DNA from: Mesorhizobium qingshengii
GTDB lineage: Bacteria; Pseudomonadota; Alphaproteobacteria; Rhizobiales; Rhizobiaceae
Assembly (NCBI RefSeq): GCF_027563465.1
Contig: NZ_JAPFQA010000012.1
Span: 1-64,000 of the forward strand
Direction: 5' to 3'
Length of the DNA: 64,000 nt
Below, one piece after another: positions 42,189-50,737 of this stretch. Positions within the stretch are counted from its first letter, which is position 1, and every line of letters starts with the position of its first letter. The position numbers and the translations under genes are program-made. Under the pieces are notes generated by a model. It did not search any database. It was not told the DNA's origin and saw only the letters and a list, made by a program, of their open reading frames with translations.

Positions 42189-43484
42189 ATGCAATCCGTC
42201 CGGGATCATCTCGAAATCATCCTTTCGCGCCTCGCCGCCCGTGCCGGGGAAGAGCGCGTGTTCACGAAGATCTACGCGGAGCCCGCGCGAGCGGCGGCCG
42301 ATGCCAGCGATGCGCGCCAGCGCGCAGGTATAACGCTCGGACCGCTCGATGGTACCATTGTCTCGATCAAGGATCTGTTCGATGTCGCGGGCGAACCAAC
42401 CACGGCCGGCTCGCTGATGCTCAGGACCGCCGCACCGGCGCTGAGAGACGCGGTCATCGTCAGCCGGCTGCGGCAGGCCGGCGCGGTGATCATCGGCAAG
42501 ACCAACATGACCGAATTCGCCTTCACGGCGATTGGCGACAACCAGCACCATGGCACACCCGGCAACGCGATGGATGCCAGCCGCATTCCGGGCGGCTCGT
42601 CTTCGGGTGCGGGCGTTTCTGTTGGCGAGGGCAGCTGCGACATCGCCATCGGCTCGGACACTGGCGGTTCGGTGCGTATACCGGCATCACTCAACGGTGT
42701 CGTCGGCTTCAAGCCGACGGCGCGGCGGGTGCCGCTGGCGGGCGCTTTCCCTTTGTCCGGCACGCTGGACTCGATCGGGCCGCTTGCCCGAACCGTCGCC
42801 CAGTGCGCCGCCACCGACGCGGTGATGGCCGGCGAGGTGCCGAGCGCGCTGGCGCCGCTTCCGCTTGCCGGGCTTCGCGTCGGCGTCCCGCGGGGCGTTC
42901 TTTTCGAAGACACCGAAGGCGAGGTCGCGGCAGCATTCGAGCACTGTCTCGGCAAGGTCGGACTGGCTGGTGCCCGGGTCACGGACCTGCCGATAGACGA
43001 TCTGCTTGCCGATATGCGCGCGGCGACCAGGCGTGGCTCGATCGCCGCCATGGAAGGGGCCGAGATCCATGCCGACTGGCTGGCGACAGGGGCGTCAGTG
43101 CCGGTTGACCCACATGTCAGCGGGCCTTTGTCGCGGGCGGCCCTGCTGCCGACGCCGGTCTATATCAGGGCACTGCGGCGCCGTACCGCGCTCGCCGCGG
43201 CCATGGACGAGCGGCTGGCATCGGTCGATGTGCTGGCGCTGCCAACCACGCCGGTGACGGCGCCGACCATCGTTTCCATGGCCGAGGATGCCGAACTGCG
43301 TGATCGCAGCGAAGGCCTGCTCTTGCGCAACACACAGGTCGCCAACCAGTTCGACCTCTGCGCGATCTCGCTGCCGATGCCGGTCATGGCGCTGCCGGCC
43401 GGACTGATGCTGGTCGCGCGCAATGGCCATGACCGGCATTTGATGCGGATTGCGGCTGAAGTGGAAAGGCTGCTGGGCGGCTGA
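42189..43484 (+). CDS. Amidase-signature hydrolase
   Basis: A 431-residue amidase with the Ser-cisSer-Lys triad: K61 in SIKDLFDV, a Ser of the GGSSSG stretch at 135-140, and nucleophile S161 in DTGGSVR. It hydrolyses an amide or urea-type bond of unknown identity. Stand-alone gene; the ATG at 42189 has no strong ribosome site, so weak expression is possible. Confidence 0.9.
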   Translation: MQSVRDHLEIILSRLAARAGEERVFTKIYAEPARAAADASDARQRAGITLGPLDGTIVSIKDLFDVAGEPTTAGSLMLRTAAPALRDAVIVSRLRQAGAVIIGKTNMTEFAFTAIGDNQHHGTPGNAMDASRIPGGSSSGAGVSVGEGSCDIAIGSDTGGSVRIPASLNGVVGFKPTARRVPLAGAFPLSGTLDSIGPLARTVAQCAATDAVMAGEVPSALAPLPLAGLRVGVPRGVLFEDTEGEVAAAFEHCLGKVGLAGARVTDLPIDDLLADMRAATRRGSIAAMEGAEIHADWLATGASVPVDPHVSGPLSRAALLPTPVYIRALRRRTALAAAMDERLASVDVLALPTTPVTAPTIVSMAEDAELRDRSEGLLLRNTQVANQFDLCAISLPMPVMALPAGLMLVARNGHDRHLMRIAAEVERLLGG

Positions 43485-43509
43485 TCGGCAGGGAACTGCG
43501 AACCGAGGA

Positions 43510-43899
43510 TCAGTGCGACGAGCAGTGCTTGCGTTCGCTGTCGCTGGCGGTGCGCACGATGCGAGTCGCGACCAGCCAGGGCAGGCTGTAATCCTTGCCG
43601 GTGATGGTCTCGGTGCGCTGCTCGATCGAGCCCCTGACGACGATCTTTCCGGCATAAAGCACGTCGGACTGATCCGTTATCGCCTTGTCGGCCTGCGGCA
43701 ATCCGCTGGTGTCGATAGACACACCCTTGATGATCGTGCCGGTGGCGAGATCAAGCGCGCTGTTTGACGGGCAGGGCGCCTTGAAGCAGCGCAACCCGTT
43801 GTCGCAATAGACATAGCTGCTCTGGGCCGCGGCGAGTGCCGGCAAGGCGCAGATAGATGGGACTGCGGCAATCAGAAATGCGAGGCGAAGACCGGACAT
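43510..43899 (-). CDS. Secreted protein of unknown function
   Basis: A 129-residue protein from ATG 43899; the open frame to 43941 overlaps the neighbouring stop. An N-terminal signal peptide (SGLRLAFLIAAVPSICALPA) ends near ALAAAQ. The mature part has four Cys residues, three of them clustered (CDNGLRCFKAPC) plus one near the C terminus, suggesting disulfides. I do not recognise the family. Confidence 0.7.
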   Translation of the reverse strand: MSGLRLAFLIAAVPSICALPALAAAQSSYVYCDNGLRCFKAPCPSNSALDLATGTIIKGVSIDTSGLPQADKAITDQSDVLYAGKIVVRGSIEQRTETITGKDYSLPWLVATRIVRTASDSERKHCSSH

Positions 43900-43940
43900 G
43901 ACCGCAACGTCGCGGAGAATTGGGGCGAAACCGCGATGCA

Positions 43941-44921
43941 CTATAGGTTGGCCGGAAACCGCCGCCGGTAATGATCGACCACTTCCGGATTGCGCAGATT
44001 GACCGGCAGTTTGCCCGCCAGCACGAGCAAGGCCTCGCCCGCCGCGCCGACACCCATGCGCATCATCGATTCTTCGGTGATGCCGGCCATATGCGGGGTG
44101 ACGATGACATTGTCGAAGCCGAAATAGGGATGATTTGGCGGCAGCGGCTGCTGCGAAAACACGTCGAGCGCGGCACCGCCGATGCGGCGTTTCCGCAGGG
44201 CCTCGATCAGCGCGTCGTCGTCGACGACCGGTCCGCGCGACACGTTGATCAGCAGCGCATTCGGCTTCATGCGGGCGATCCGCTCACGATTGATCAGTCC
44301 GCGCGTCTCCGGCGTCAGCGGACAACACAGGACGATGATGTCGCTTTGTTCGACCAGCGCGTCGATCGACAGGAAGCCGACCTTCTCCGGCGCGGGCTGC
44401 ATGCTGCGCGTCGTTGCCACCACCTTCAGGTCGAAGCCGTGCGCCGCGATGTGGCCGACGGCCTGTCCGACGGCGCCGAGGCCGACAATGCCGATCGTCT
44501 TGCCGGCCAGCTCGCTGTTGGAATTGGCGTGCTCGCGGCCGGCGAGCCAGCCTTTCGTGCGCAGGTCGCGGTCGACAACGCGGAAGTTACGCAGCAAGGC
44601 GAGGGCCGCAAACATGACGTGTTCGGCAACCGAGCGGGCATTGACCGCCGGCACATTGGCCACCAGCACGCCGGCCGCGAAAGCAGCTTCCATCGGGATC
44701 ATGTCGAGCCCGGCGCCATGGCGGATCGCGGCCCGCAGCCTCACCGCACCCTCGAACAACGCCGGCGGCAGGGGCGCGCGCACGATGACGATGTCGGCAT
44801 TCTTCGCCTCGGCGGCAAGCGTGCCTGGATCGAGGGCGGGAGCAACGACAAGCTCACCGGCGCCGGCCAGCATCGCCGAGGCGCGCGGATGCAGCGGATG
44901 AGTCGACAGGATCCTTGGCAC
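43941..44921 (-). CDS. D-2-hydroxyacid dehydrogenase (phosphoglycerate-dehydrogenase-like)
   Basis: A 326-residue NAD-dependent dehydrogenase. Rossmann motif GKTIGIVGLGAVGQAVG near residue 140; catalytic Arg in INVSRGPVVDDD and His in VTPHMAGITEE. The usual acidic residue in the DVFxxEP motif is Gln here (DVFSQQPLP), seen in some subfamilies. It would reduce or oxidise a 2-oxo/2-hydroxy acid, for example a sugar acid. Last gene of the isomerase/enolase/regulator operon. Confidence 0.9.
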   Translation of the reverse strand: MPRILSTHPLHPRASAMLAGAGELVVAPALDPGTLAAEAKNADIVIVRAPLPPALFEGAVRLRAAIRHGAGLDMIPMEAAFAAGVLVANVPAVNARSVAEHVMFAALALLRNFRVVDRDLRTKGWLAGREHANSNSELAGKTIGIVGLGAVGQAVGHIAAHGFDLKVVATTRSMQPAPEKVGFLSIDALVEQSDIIVLCCPLTPETRGLINRERIARMKPNALLINVSRGPVVDDDALIEALRKRRIGGAALDVFSQQPLPPNHPYFGFDNVIVTPHMAGITEESMMRMGVGAAGEALLVLAGKLPVNLRNPEVVDHYRRRFPANL

Positions 44922-44923
44922 GG

Positions 44924-45649
44924 TCAGGCCTTTTCGAGCGTAGGGCTTGCGGGCGCCACCGCTTTGCCGCCCTCGATAAGGCCCTTCCAGTAGCTCTCCG
45001 CGCCTTGCAGATGGGCGCTCATCAGCGCCTGGGCGAGGTTGCCGTCGCGACGCAGCAGCGCCTCATAGATCTGGATGTGCTCGGCATGCGAGCGCACGCT
45101 GCGCTCGGGGTCGTTGAAATAGATCGGCAGGCGCTGTTCGCCCATCATGTAGTAGACGCTGCAGACATTGTGGAAGACGCTGTTCTTGGTGGCGCGGACG
45201 ATCTCGAGGTGAAACTCGCGGTCTTCCTTGGCAAGACCTTCGCCTGCAGCGATGCGGTCTTCCGAAGCCTTCAGGATTTCGCGCAACCGCTCGAAATTCT
45301 CCTCGGTGGCGCGCGAACAGGCCAGCTCGGCCGCCTTGATCTCGTGGATCTTGCGCAGTTCGACCGTCTCGTAGATCTGGATCGGGTCGAGCGGCAGGCC
45401 GGCGCGCGCGAACAGCGCCATCGCTTCGACACTGGCCTGCTTGGTGTCGATGTAGATGCCGGATTTGGCGCGGCGCTCGACGATGCGCATGGCCTCGAGA
45501 ATGGCGAGCGCCTCGCGGATCTGGCCGCGGCTGACGCTGAAATGCTCCGCCAGTTCGCGTTCCGACGGCGTTCGGCCGGTCTCCTTGTCCGAATGGGAGA
45601 ACAGGTAGGCGGCGAGTTCCGCGAGAAGGTTCTTTTCTTTCATCGTCAA
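44924..45649 (-). CDS. GntR-family regulator, FadR type with FCD domain
   Basis: A 241-residue transcription factor. Winged helix at about residues 8-70 with TPSERELAEHFSVSRGQIRE and the wing SGIYI; FCD domain at about 90-220 with KEDREFHLEIVRATKN and later His residues. FadR-subfamily proteins bind TGGTnnnACCA, and six such sites lie in this window, one of them in the promoter of this regulator's own operon. It overlaps the enolase gene by 4 bases. Likely ligand: a sugar acid or metabolite of the pathway. Confidence 0.9.
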   Translation of the reverse strand: MTMKEKNLLAELAAYLFSHSDKETGRTPSERELAEHFSVSRGQIREALAILEAMRIVERRAKSGIYIDTKQASVEAMALFARAGLPLDPIQIYETVELRKIHEIKAAELACSRATEENFERLREILKASEDRIAAGEGLAKEDREFHLEIVRATKNSVFHNVCSVYYMMGEQRLPIYFNDPERSVRSHAEHIQIYEALLRRDGNLAQALMSAHLQGAESYWKGLIEGGKAVAPASPTLEKA

Positions 45650-46815
45650 TCGCGTTGCGCGTGCGCCTCCAGGAACCGCTCCGAAATGGTGAATCCCAGA
45701 CCCGGCTTTTCCGGGATCGCTACCATACCGTCCCGTGCTTCGACAGTCTCTTCGATCAAATCATGGATCATCGGGTTGGCGCCGAGCGAATATTCGACGG
45801 TGAAACTCGATGGCGATGCGGCGCAGACATGCAACCCGGCGAAAAAGCAGGGAGCTCCGGCCCACAGATGCGGGGCAAAGCGCAGGTTGAAGGCGCTGGC
45901 GATGGTGCCGATCTTCATCGCCTCGCTGATGCCGCCGCAGAAGGCGGGATCCGGCTGGAAGATGTCGGCGGCCTTGAGTACGGCAAGGTCGCGGAAGGCA
46001 TAGCGCGTCGCTTCGCTTTCGCCGGTGGCGATTGGAACGGCGCCGGACGCGCGCACTTCAGCCATGCCCGGCTTGTCGTCGGCGATGATCGGCTCCTCGA
46101 ACCAGGCGAGATCGAGGTCGTTGACGAGGTGGATGAAGCGCTTGGCCTCCGCCACCGTGTAGGTGCCATGCGCGTCGACCATCAATTCGACATCGGGACC
46201 CAGTGTCTGCCGCGCGGCGCGGACACGCGCCGCGGAAATGTGTGCTGCGCCGTCCATGGCCCCGACCCGCATCTTCAGCGCCTTGAAGCCGCCCCTGGCG
46301 ATATAGGACTTCAATTGCTCGCCGATGGCCTCGGCGGGCGCCCAGCCGCCGGACGCGTAGGCCGGCATGCGATCGAGCTTGCGGCCGCCGAGCAGCCGCC
46401 AGACCGGGACCCCAAGCGATTTGCCGAGAATATCCCAGAGCGCGATGTCTACCGCGCTGATGGCGGCGATGCTCATGCCACGCCGTGCCAGCTGCGGCAT
46501 GGCGTGGCCGGCGCGCGCGGCACTGTCGTGGCGCACGCCATTGTAGAGCATCTCCCATATGACGCCGATATCGGCCGGATCACGGCCGATCAGCTGCGGC
46601 CCGACCTCATGGTTCAGCATGTGGACAAGGGCGCCGTAGCTGCCGGCGCTGCCGGCGGCGTTCTTGCCTTCGCCCCATCCGACCAGCCCGTCATTGGTCT
46701 CGATGCGCAGGATGGCGGCGTCAAAGGTCGTCACCTGGCCGAAATCGCTGCGGTGTTGCCGTGCGGCTTCGATCGGGATGCGGACCCACCAGGCTTGGAC
46801 GGTCTTGATACGCAT
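45646..46815 (-). CDS. Enolase-superfamily enzyme (mandelate racemase/muconate lactonising type)
   Basis: A 389-residue enzyme. Metal ligands are D214 (VDAHG), E240 (FEEP) and E266 (TGES); a His-type base is H316 in FAPHLWAG. The second-strand motif reads K181-M-R183 where the mandelate-racemase group usually has KxK, so K181 or an atypical base must serve. Members are mostly sugar-acid dehydratases and racemases. It lies between the TIM-barrel isomerase gene and the regulator gene in one operon. Confidence 0.88.
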   Translation of the reverse strand: MRIKTVQAWWVRIPIEAARQHRSDFGQVTTFDAAILRIETNDGLVGWGEGKNAAGSAGSYGALVHMLNHEVGPQLIGRDPADIGVIWEMLYNGVRHDSAARAGHAMPQLARRGMSIAAISAVDIALWDILGKSLGVPVWRLLGGRKLDRMPAYASGGWAPAEAIGEQLKSYIARGGFKALKMRVGAMDGAAHISAARVRAARQTLGPDVELMVDAHGTYTVAEAKRFIHLVNDLDLAWFEEPIIADDKPGMAEVRASGAVPIATGESEATRYAFRDLAVLKAADIFQPDPAFCGGISEAMKIGTIASAFNLRFAPHLWAGAPCFFAGLHVCAASPSSFTVEYSLGANPMIHDLIEETVEARDGMVAIPEKPGLGFTISERFLEAHAQRD

Positions 46816-46876
46816 GGTCTTCCCCAGCCCTGCCGCCGGTCGGGGCGGAAGGGCAAATTTTCCAACAGGCAGTCGA

Positions 46877-47764
46877 CTACTTGATCAGCGGCAGCAGCGT
46901 TTCGGCGGTGATGCGCATCTGGTCGGTGTAGAATTTCTCGGTAAGCACGCTCGAGCCGTGGTCCTGGATGAACTTCAGCTGTTCGGGCGAGATGTCGACC
47001 GGATGGCGCTCGACCATGTCGGGATAGGGCGCGGCCGGCGTGCGGTCGACCGGTGCCACGAACTCGTTGGTCAGCGCACCGTCGTAACCGATCTCCTTCA
47101 ACGTGGCGACGATCTTTGGCCAGTCGATCTGGCCGAGGCCGGCGGCAAAGCGGTTGTTGTCGGCGACATGGAAGTCGAACAGGCGCTTTCCGACCTGACG
47201 GATCGCGTCGTAGACGTTAAATTCTTCCATATGGATATGGTAGGCGTCGAGGCAGACGCCGCATTCCGGGCTGACCGCGTCGGCCAACGCCAGGGCCTGA
47301 GCGCCGCGGTTGAACAGATAGGTCTCGAAGCGGTTCAGCGGTTCGACGGCGATCTTGACGCCGACCTTCTTGGCGTGGGCGAAGCATTCGCGGGTCGCGT
47401 CGACGACCCATTTCCATTCTTCTTCCTCGGTGCCATCCGGCACCACCTTGCCGACGGTGGCCGGAACCAGCGTGATGATCTCGCCGTCGAGTTCGCTGAC
47501 CATGGTCAGCACGTCCTTGACGTACTGAACGGAGCGTTCGCGCTGGCCCTGGTTCTTGGCGGCGAGGTTGCGCTCGCCCAGCATCAGCGTCACCGCCCCC
47601 CAGCAGCGAATGCCATGTTCCTTGAGGAGCGCGCGCGTCTCCCTGGTCTTGTACTGTTCGGGCTCGCCGGAAATCTCGATCGACTCATAGCCGAATTTCT
47701 TGATGCGCTTGAGCGTCGTCTCCAGGGGTTCCGCGCGCATCCAGTTGTGCGTCGAAAGATGCAT
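46877..47764 (-). CDS. Sugar-phosphate isomerase/epimerase-like TIM-barrel protein (A)
   Basis: A 295-residue xylose-isomerase-like protein from ATG 47764 (GGAAGG site); an open frame to 47926 crosses the operator and is rejected. Metal-type residues: Glu in AVEPLNRFETYLFN, Asp/His in CLDAYHIHMEEFNVY, and the late Glu in ALTNEF. Similar to ketose 3-epimerases. First gene of the catabolic operon, divergent from isomerase B. Confidence 0.86.
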   Translation of the reverse strand: MHLSTHNWMRAEPLETTLKRIKKFGYESIEISGEPEQYKTRETRALLKEHGIRCWGAVTLMLGERNLAAKNQGQRERSVQYVKDVLTMVSELDGEIITLVPATVGKVVPDGTEEEEWKWVVDATRECFAHAKKVGVKIAVEPLNRFETYLFNRGAQALALADAVSPECGVCLDAYHIHMEEFNVYDAIRQVGKRLFDFHVADNNRFAAGLGQIDWPKIVATLKEIGYDGALTNEFVAPVDRTPAAPYPDMVERHPVDISPEQLKFIQDHGSSVLTEKFYTDQMRITAETLLPLIK

Positions 47765-47868
47765 GGTCTGTCCTTCCCAAATTCGCCTGTATGGTTCGCC
47801 TGCGACATGCATCGCCGAAAGGCGACGCAAGGGTTCCTCCCCAAGGCATCCCCAGCCTTTTCTCGAAA

Positions 47869-47883
47869 ACTGGTTCGACCAAT
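47869..47883. promoter_or_regulatory. FadR-type operator ACTGGT-TCG-ACCAAT
   Basis: A near-perfect inverted repeat about 105 bases upstream of isomerase A. The 47765-48164 gap has no gene; it holds this site, the next site and presumably two divergent promoters. Confidence 0.65.
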
Positions 47884-48048
47884 TGGGCCTCAAGCGAGGT
47901 CTACAGCAAATTCTTCGAGACGGCAAGAAGTGCGGGAATACGACTTTTAACCTAGATTACCTCATTGATTACATTGGAATATGCGACGGTTTCTTGCGTG
48001 CATGAAGGGCTCCGCCGGCACATAGCGAGGCTTGACCAAATTGGCATA

Positions 48049-48063
48049 TTTGGTAATACCAGA
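48049..48063. promoter_or_regulatory. FadR-type operator TTTGGT-AAT-ACCAGA
   Basis: An inverted repeat 102 bases upstream of isomerase B and 180 bases from the previous site. Right arm and AAT spacer equal those of the site at 33344 upstream of the sugar importer. Confidence 0.65.
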
Positions 48064-48164
48064 ATGGCGACGTGTACAAGTGCTAACGTGAAAAGACCAA
48101 AGTGGCTGGCCCTGCTTCCAATCGGCGCTATGCTTGGTCGCGATGAAAACGAGGGAGGATGCCG

Positions 48165-49220
48165 ATGCCGACAACGATGAAGGGCCCTGGGCTGTTTCTG
48201 GCGCAGTTCGCGGGCGATGCCGCGCCGTTCAATTCACTGGCCTCGATCACCAAATGGGCGGCCGGCCTCGGCTACAAGGGCGTGCAGATTCCGACCTGGG
48301 ACGCGCGGCTGTTCGATCTCGAGAAGGCGGCCTCTTCCAAGACCTATTGCGACGAGGTCAAGGGCATCTGCGCCGAGGCCGGCGTCGAGATCACCGAACT
48401 GTCCACGCACCTGCAGGGGCAATTGGTGGCGGTGCATCCGGCCTATGACGCGCAGTTCGATGGTTTTGCTCCGGCTTCGGTGCACAACAATCCCAAGGCG
48501 CGGCAGAAATGGGCGGTCGAACAGATGAAGTTCGGCGCCAAGGCCTCGAAGAACCTTGGCCTCAAGGCCTCGGTATCGTTTTCCGGCGCACTGGCCTTCC
48601 CTTACCTCTATCCTTGGCCGCAGCGGCCGGCCGGCCTGATCGAGGAAGCGTTTGCCGAACTCGGCAAGCGCTGGAAGCCGATCCTCGATGTCTATGAGGA
48701 CAATGGCGTCGATATCGGCTACGAGATCCATCCCGGCGAGGACGTGTTCGACGGCGCGACCTTCGAGATGTTCCTCGACGCGGTTGGCGGCCACAAGCGC
48801 TGCAACATCAATTATGATCCGTCGCACTTCCTGTTGCAGCAGCTCGACTATCTCGAATTCATCGACATCTATCACGAGCGGATCAAGGCCTTCCACGTCA
48901 AGGACGCCGAGTTCAACCCGACCGGCCGGCAAGGCGTCTATTCCGGCTACCAGAGCTGGACCAACCGCGCCGGCCGCTTCCGCTCGCTTGGCGACGGTCA
49001 GGTGGATTTCGGCGGTATCTTTTCCAAGCTCACCCAGTACGATTATGATTCCTGGGCGGTGCTGGAGTGGGAGTGCTGCCTGAAGCATCCGGAGGATGGC
49101 GCGGCCGAAGGCGCGCCCTTCATCGAGCACCACATCATTCGGGTGACGGAAAAGGCATTCGACGATTTTGCCGGCGGCGCTACCGACAAGAAGGTGCTGC
49201 GCGCCATGATGGGAATTTGA
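48165..49220 (+). CDS. Sugar-phosphate isomerase/epimerase-like TIM-barrel protein (B)
   Basis: A 351-residue protein. ATG 48165 is 6 bases after GGGAGG; ATG 48159 is too close to it. Core segments include GLGYKGVQIPTWDARLFD, then YEIHPGEDVFDGATFEMFLD, NINYDPSHFLLQQLDYLEF and AFHVKDAEF, which supply the likely metal ligands. Such longer isomerases are commonly next to Gfo/Idh dehydrogenases, as here. First gene of the plus-strand set. Confidence 0.87.
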   Translation: MPTTMKGPGLFLAQFAGDAAPFNSLASITKWAAGLGYKGVQIPTWDARLFDLEKAASSKTYCDEVKGICAEAGVEITELSTHLQGQLVAVHPAYDAQFDGFAPASVHNNPKARQKWAVEQMKFGAKASKNLGLKASVSFSGALAFPYLYPWPQRPAGLIEEAFAELGKRWKPILDVYEDNGVDIGYEIHPGEDVFDGATFEMFLDAVGGHKRCNINYDPSHFLLQQLDYLEFIDIYHERIKAFHVKDAEFNPTGRQGVYSGYQSWTNRAGRFRSLGDGQVDFGGIFSKLTQYDYDSWAVLEWECCLKHPEDGAAEGAPFIEHHIIRVTEKAFDDFAGGATDKKVLRAMMGI

Positions 49221-49230
49221 AGCGGTCTTC

Positions 49231-49351
49231 CTTCCCCTTTGAGGGGAGGGTCGATCCGCATAGCGGATCGGGGTGGGGTCGCCGGCCGCAGAGCCCGGCA
49301 TGAAGCGATCCCTTCCGGCCCTTCGGGCCACCCTCCCCACAGGGGGAGGGG
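49231..49351. repeat. Large intergenic palindromic repeat, copy 2
   Basis: Related to the 26302-26440 element: CCCCTTTGAGGGGAGGG followed by TCGATCCG...CGGATCGGGGTGGGG on the left, and CCCTCCCC/GGGGGAGGGG on the right. It occupies almost the whole gap between isomerase B and the dehydrogenase gene. Confidence 0.75.
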
Positions 49352-49377
49352 TATCTCAGCCAACACGGGAGAAAAAG

Positions 49378-50565
49378 ATGGTCGGCGCATCGAAGTCGGA
49401 AACGGGAGGCGGCCCGATCCGCTACGGCATGGTCGGCGGAGGGCAGGGCGCCTTCATCGGCGCGGTGCACCGGATCGCGGCGCGCATGGACAACGACTTC
49501 GTACTGGTCGCCGGCGCGCTGTCGGCGAATCCTGAGCGGGCCAAGGCATCGGCCGCTGAACTCGGCCTCGACCCGGATCGCAGCTACGCCTCCTACGCCG
49601 AAATGGCCAAGGCCGAAGCCAAGCGGCCCGACGGCATCGAGGCGGTGGCCATCGTCACGCCCAACAATGTGCATGTGCCGGCGGCCAAGGCCTTCCTCGA
49701 GGCTGGCATCCACGTCATCTGCGACAAGCCGCTGGCAACGACGCTGGCCGAGGCAAAGAAGCTGGCGGCGATAGTCGAGAAGACCGGCAAGGTGTTCGTG
49801 CTCACCCACAACTACACCGCCTATCCAATGGTACGGCAGGCGCGCGAGATGGTGGCCAAGGGTGTGCTCGGCGACATCCGCATCGTGCAGTCGGAGTATC
49901 CGCAGGACTGGCTGACCGAGGACCTTGCCGCCACCGGCCAGAAGCAGGCGTCGTGGCGCAGCGACCCGAAGCAGGCGGGCGCCGGCGGTGCGCTCGGCGA
50001 CATCGGTACGCACGCCTATAACCTCGCCCGTTTCGTCTCCGGGCTGGAACTTGATTCATTGTCGGCCGATCTCGACGCCTTCGTGCCGGGCCGGCTGCTC
50101 GACGACAACGTCAACGTCATGCTGCGCTTCAAACCGGCCGGCAGGACGCATCCGGCCAAGGGCATGATCTGGGCAAGCCAGGTGGCGCCGGGCCATGAGA
50201 ACGGGCTGAAGCTGCGCATCTACGGCTCGAAGGGCGGGCTGGAATGGGTGCAGGCCGACCCGAACTATCTCTGGTACACGCCGTTCGGCCAGCCGAAGCA
50301 GCTGATCACCCGAAATGGCGCTGGCGCGCTGCCGGTAGCGGGTCGTGTCAGCCGCGTTCCGTCGGGCCATCCGGAAGGCTATCTCGAGGGCTTCGCCAAC
50401 ATCTACCAGGAGGCGGCGCGGGCGATCCGTGCGGCACGACGCAAAGGCGGCAAGCCGGCAAAGGATGTCGTCTTTCCGACCATACAGGATGGCGTCGAGG
50501 GCATGGCCTTTATCGAGGCCTGCGTGAAGTCTTCGAAGAAGAATGGAGCGTGGACGAAGCTCTGA
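49378..50565 (+). CDS. Gfo/Idh/MocA-family NAD(P)-dependent dehydrogenase
   Basis: A 395-residue oxidoreductase from ATG 49378 (GGGAGAAAA site). Rossmann start RYGMVGGGQGAFIGAVH near residue 17; catalytic Lys in CDKPLATT; and GGALGDIGTHAYNLARF with the conserved Asp and His. These enzymes oxidise a ring hydroxyl of a sugar or inositol to a keto group. Combined with the isomerase genes on both sides, a keto-sugar pathway is likely. Confidence 0.9.
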   Translation: MVGASKSETGGGPIRYGMVGGGQGAFIGAVHRIAARMDNDFVLVAGALSANPERAKASAAELGLDPDRSYASYAEMAKAEAKRPDGIEAVAIVTPNNVHVPAAKAFLEAGIHVICDKPLATTLAEAKKLAAIVEKTGKVFVLTHNYTAYPMVRQAREMVAKGVLGDIRIVQSEYPQDWLTEDLAATGQKQASWRSDPKQAGAGGALGDIGTHAYNLARFVSGLELDSLSADLDAFVPGRLLDDNVNVMLRFKPAGRTHPAKGMIWASQVAPGHENGLKLRIYGSKGGLEWVQADPNYLWYTPFGQPKQLITRNGAGALPVAGRVSRVPSGHPEGYLEGFANIYQEAARAIRAARRKGGKPAKDVVFPTIQDGVEGMAFIEACVKSSKKNGAWTKL

Positions 50566-50568
50566 CCG

Positions 50569-50711
50569 GGGTGCTGATCTTCAGGTGATGCCGGCCTGCA
50601 AACGGCAGTTTCCGGCGCTTCCGGTGCTCACGTACGAAAAGTACGCTCCGCTCCGGTTCTCGGAAACTACCATTTTCGGCTCGGCCTGACCTGAAGCTCA
50701 ACACCCCGGCA
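50569..50711. repeat. Nested palindromic intergenic element
   Basis: Outer arms GGGGTGCTGATCTTCAGGT (50569-50587) and ACCTGAAGCTCAACACCCC (50690-50708) pair imperfectly; inside, TTTCCGG...CGTAC and GTACG...GGAAA form a second hairpin around a GAAAA loop. A shortened relative with AGGCC/GGCCT arms and CTCAACACACCC lies at 51600-51640. Confidence 0.6.
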
Positions 50712-50737
50712 GGGCCGAAAAATGGGGAGGGTCGTCG

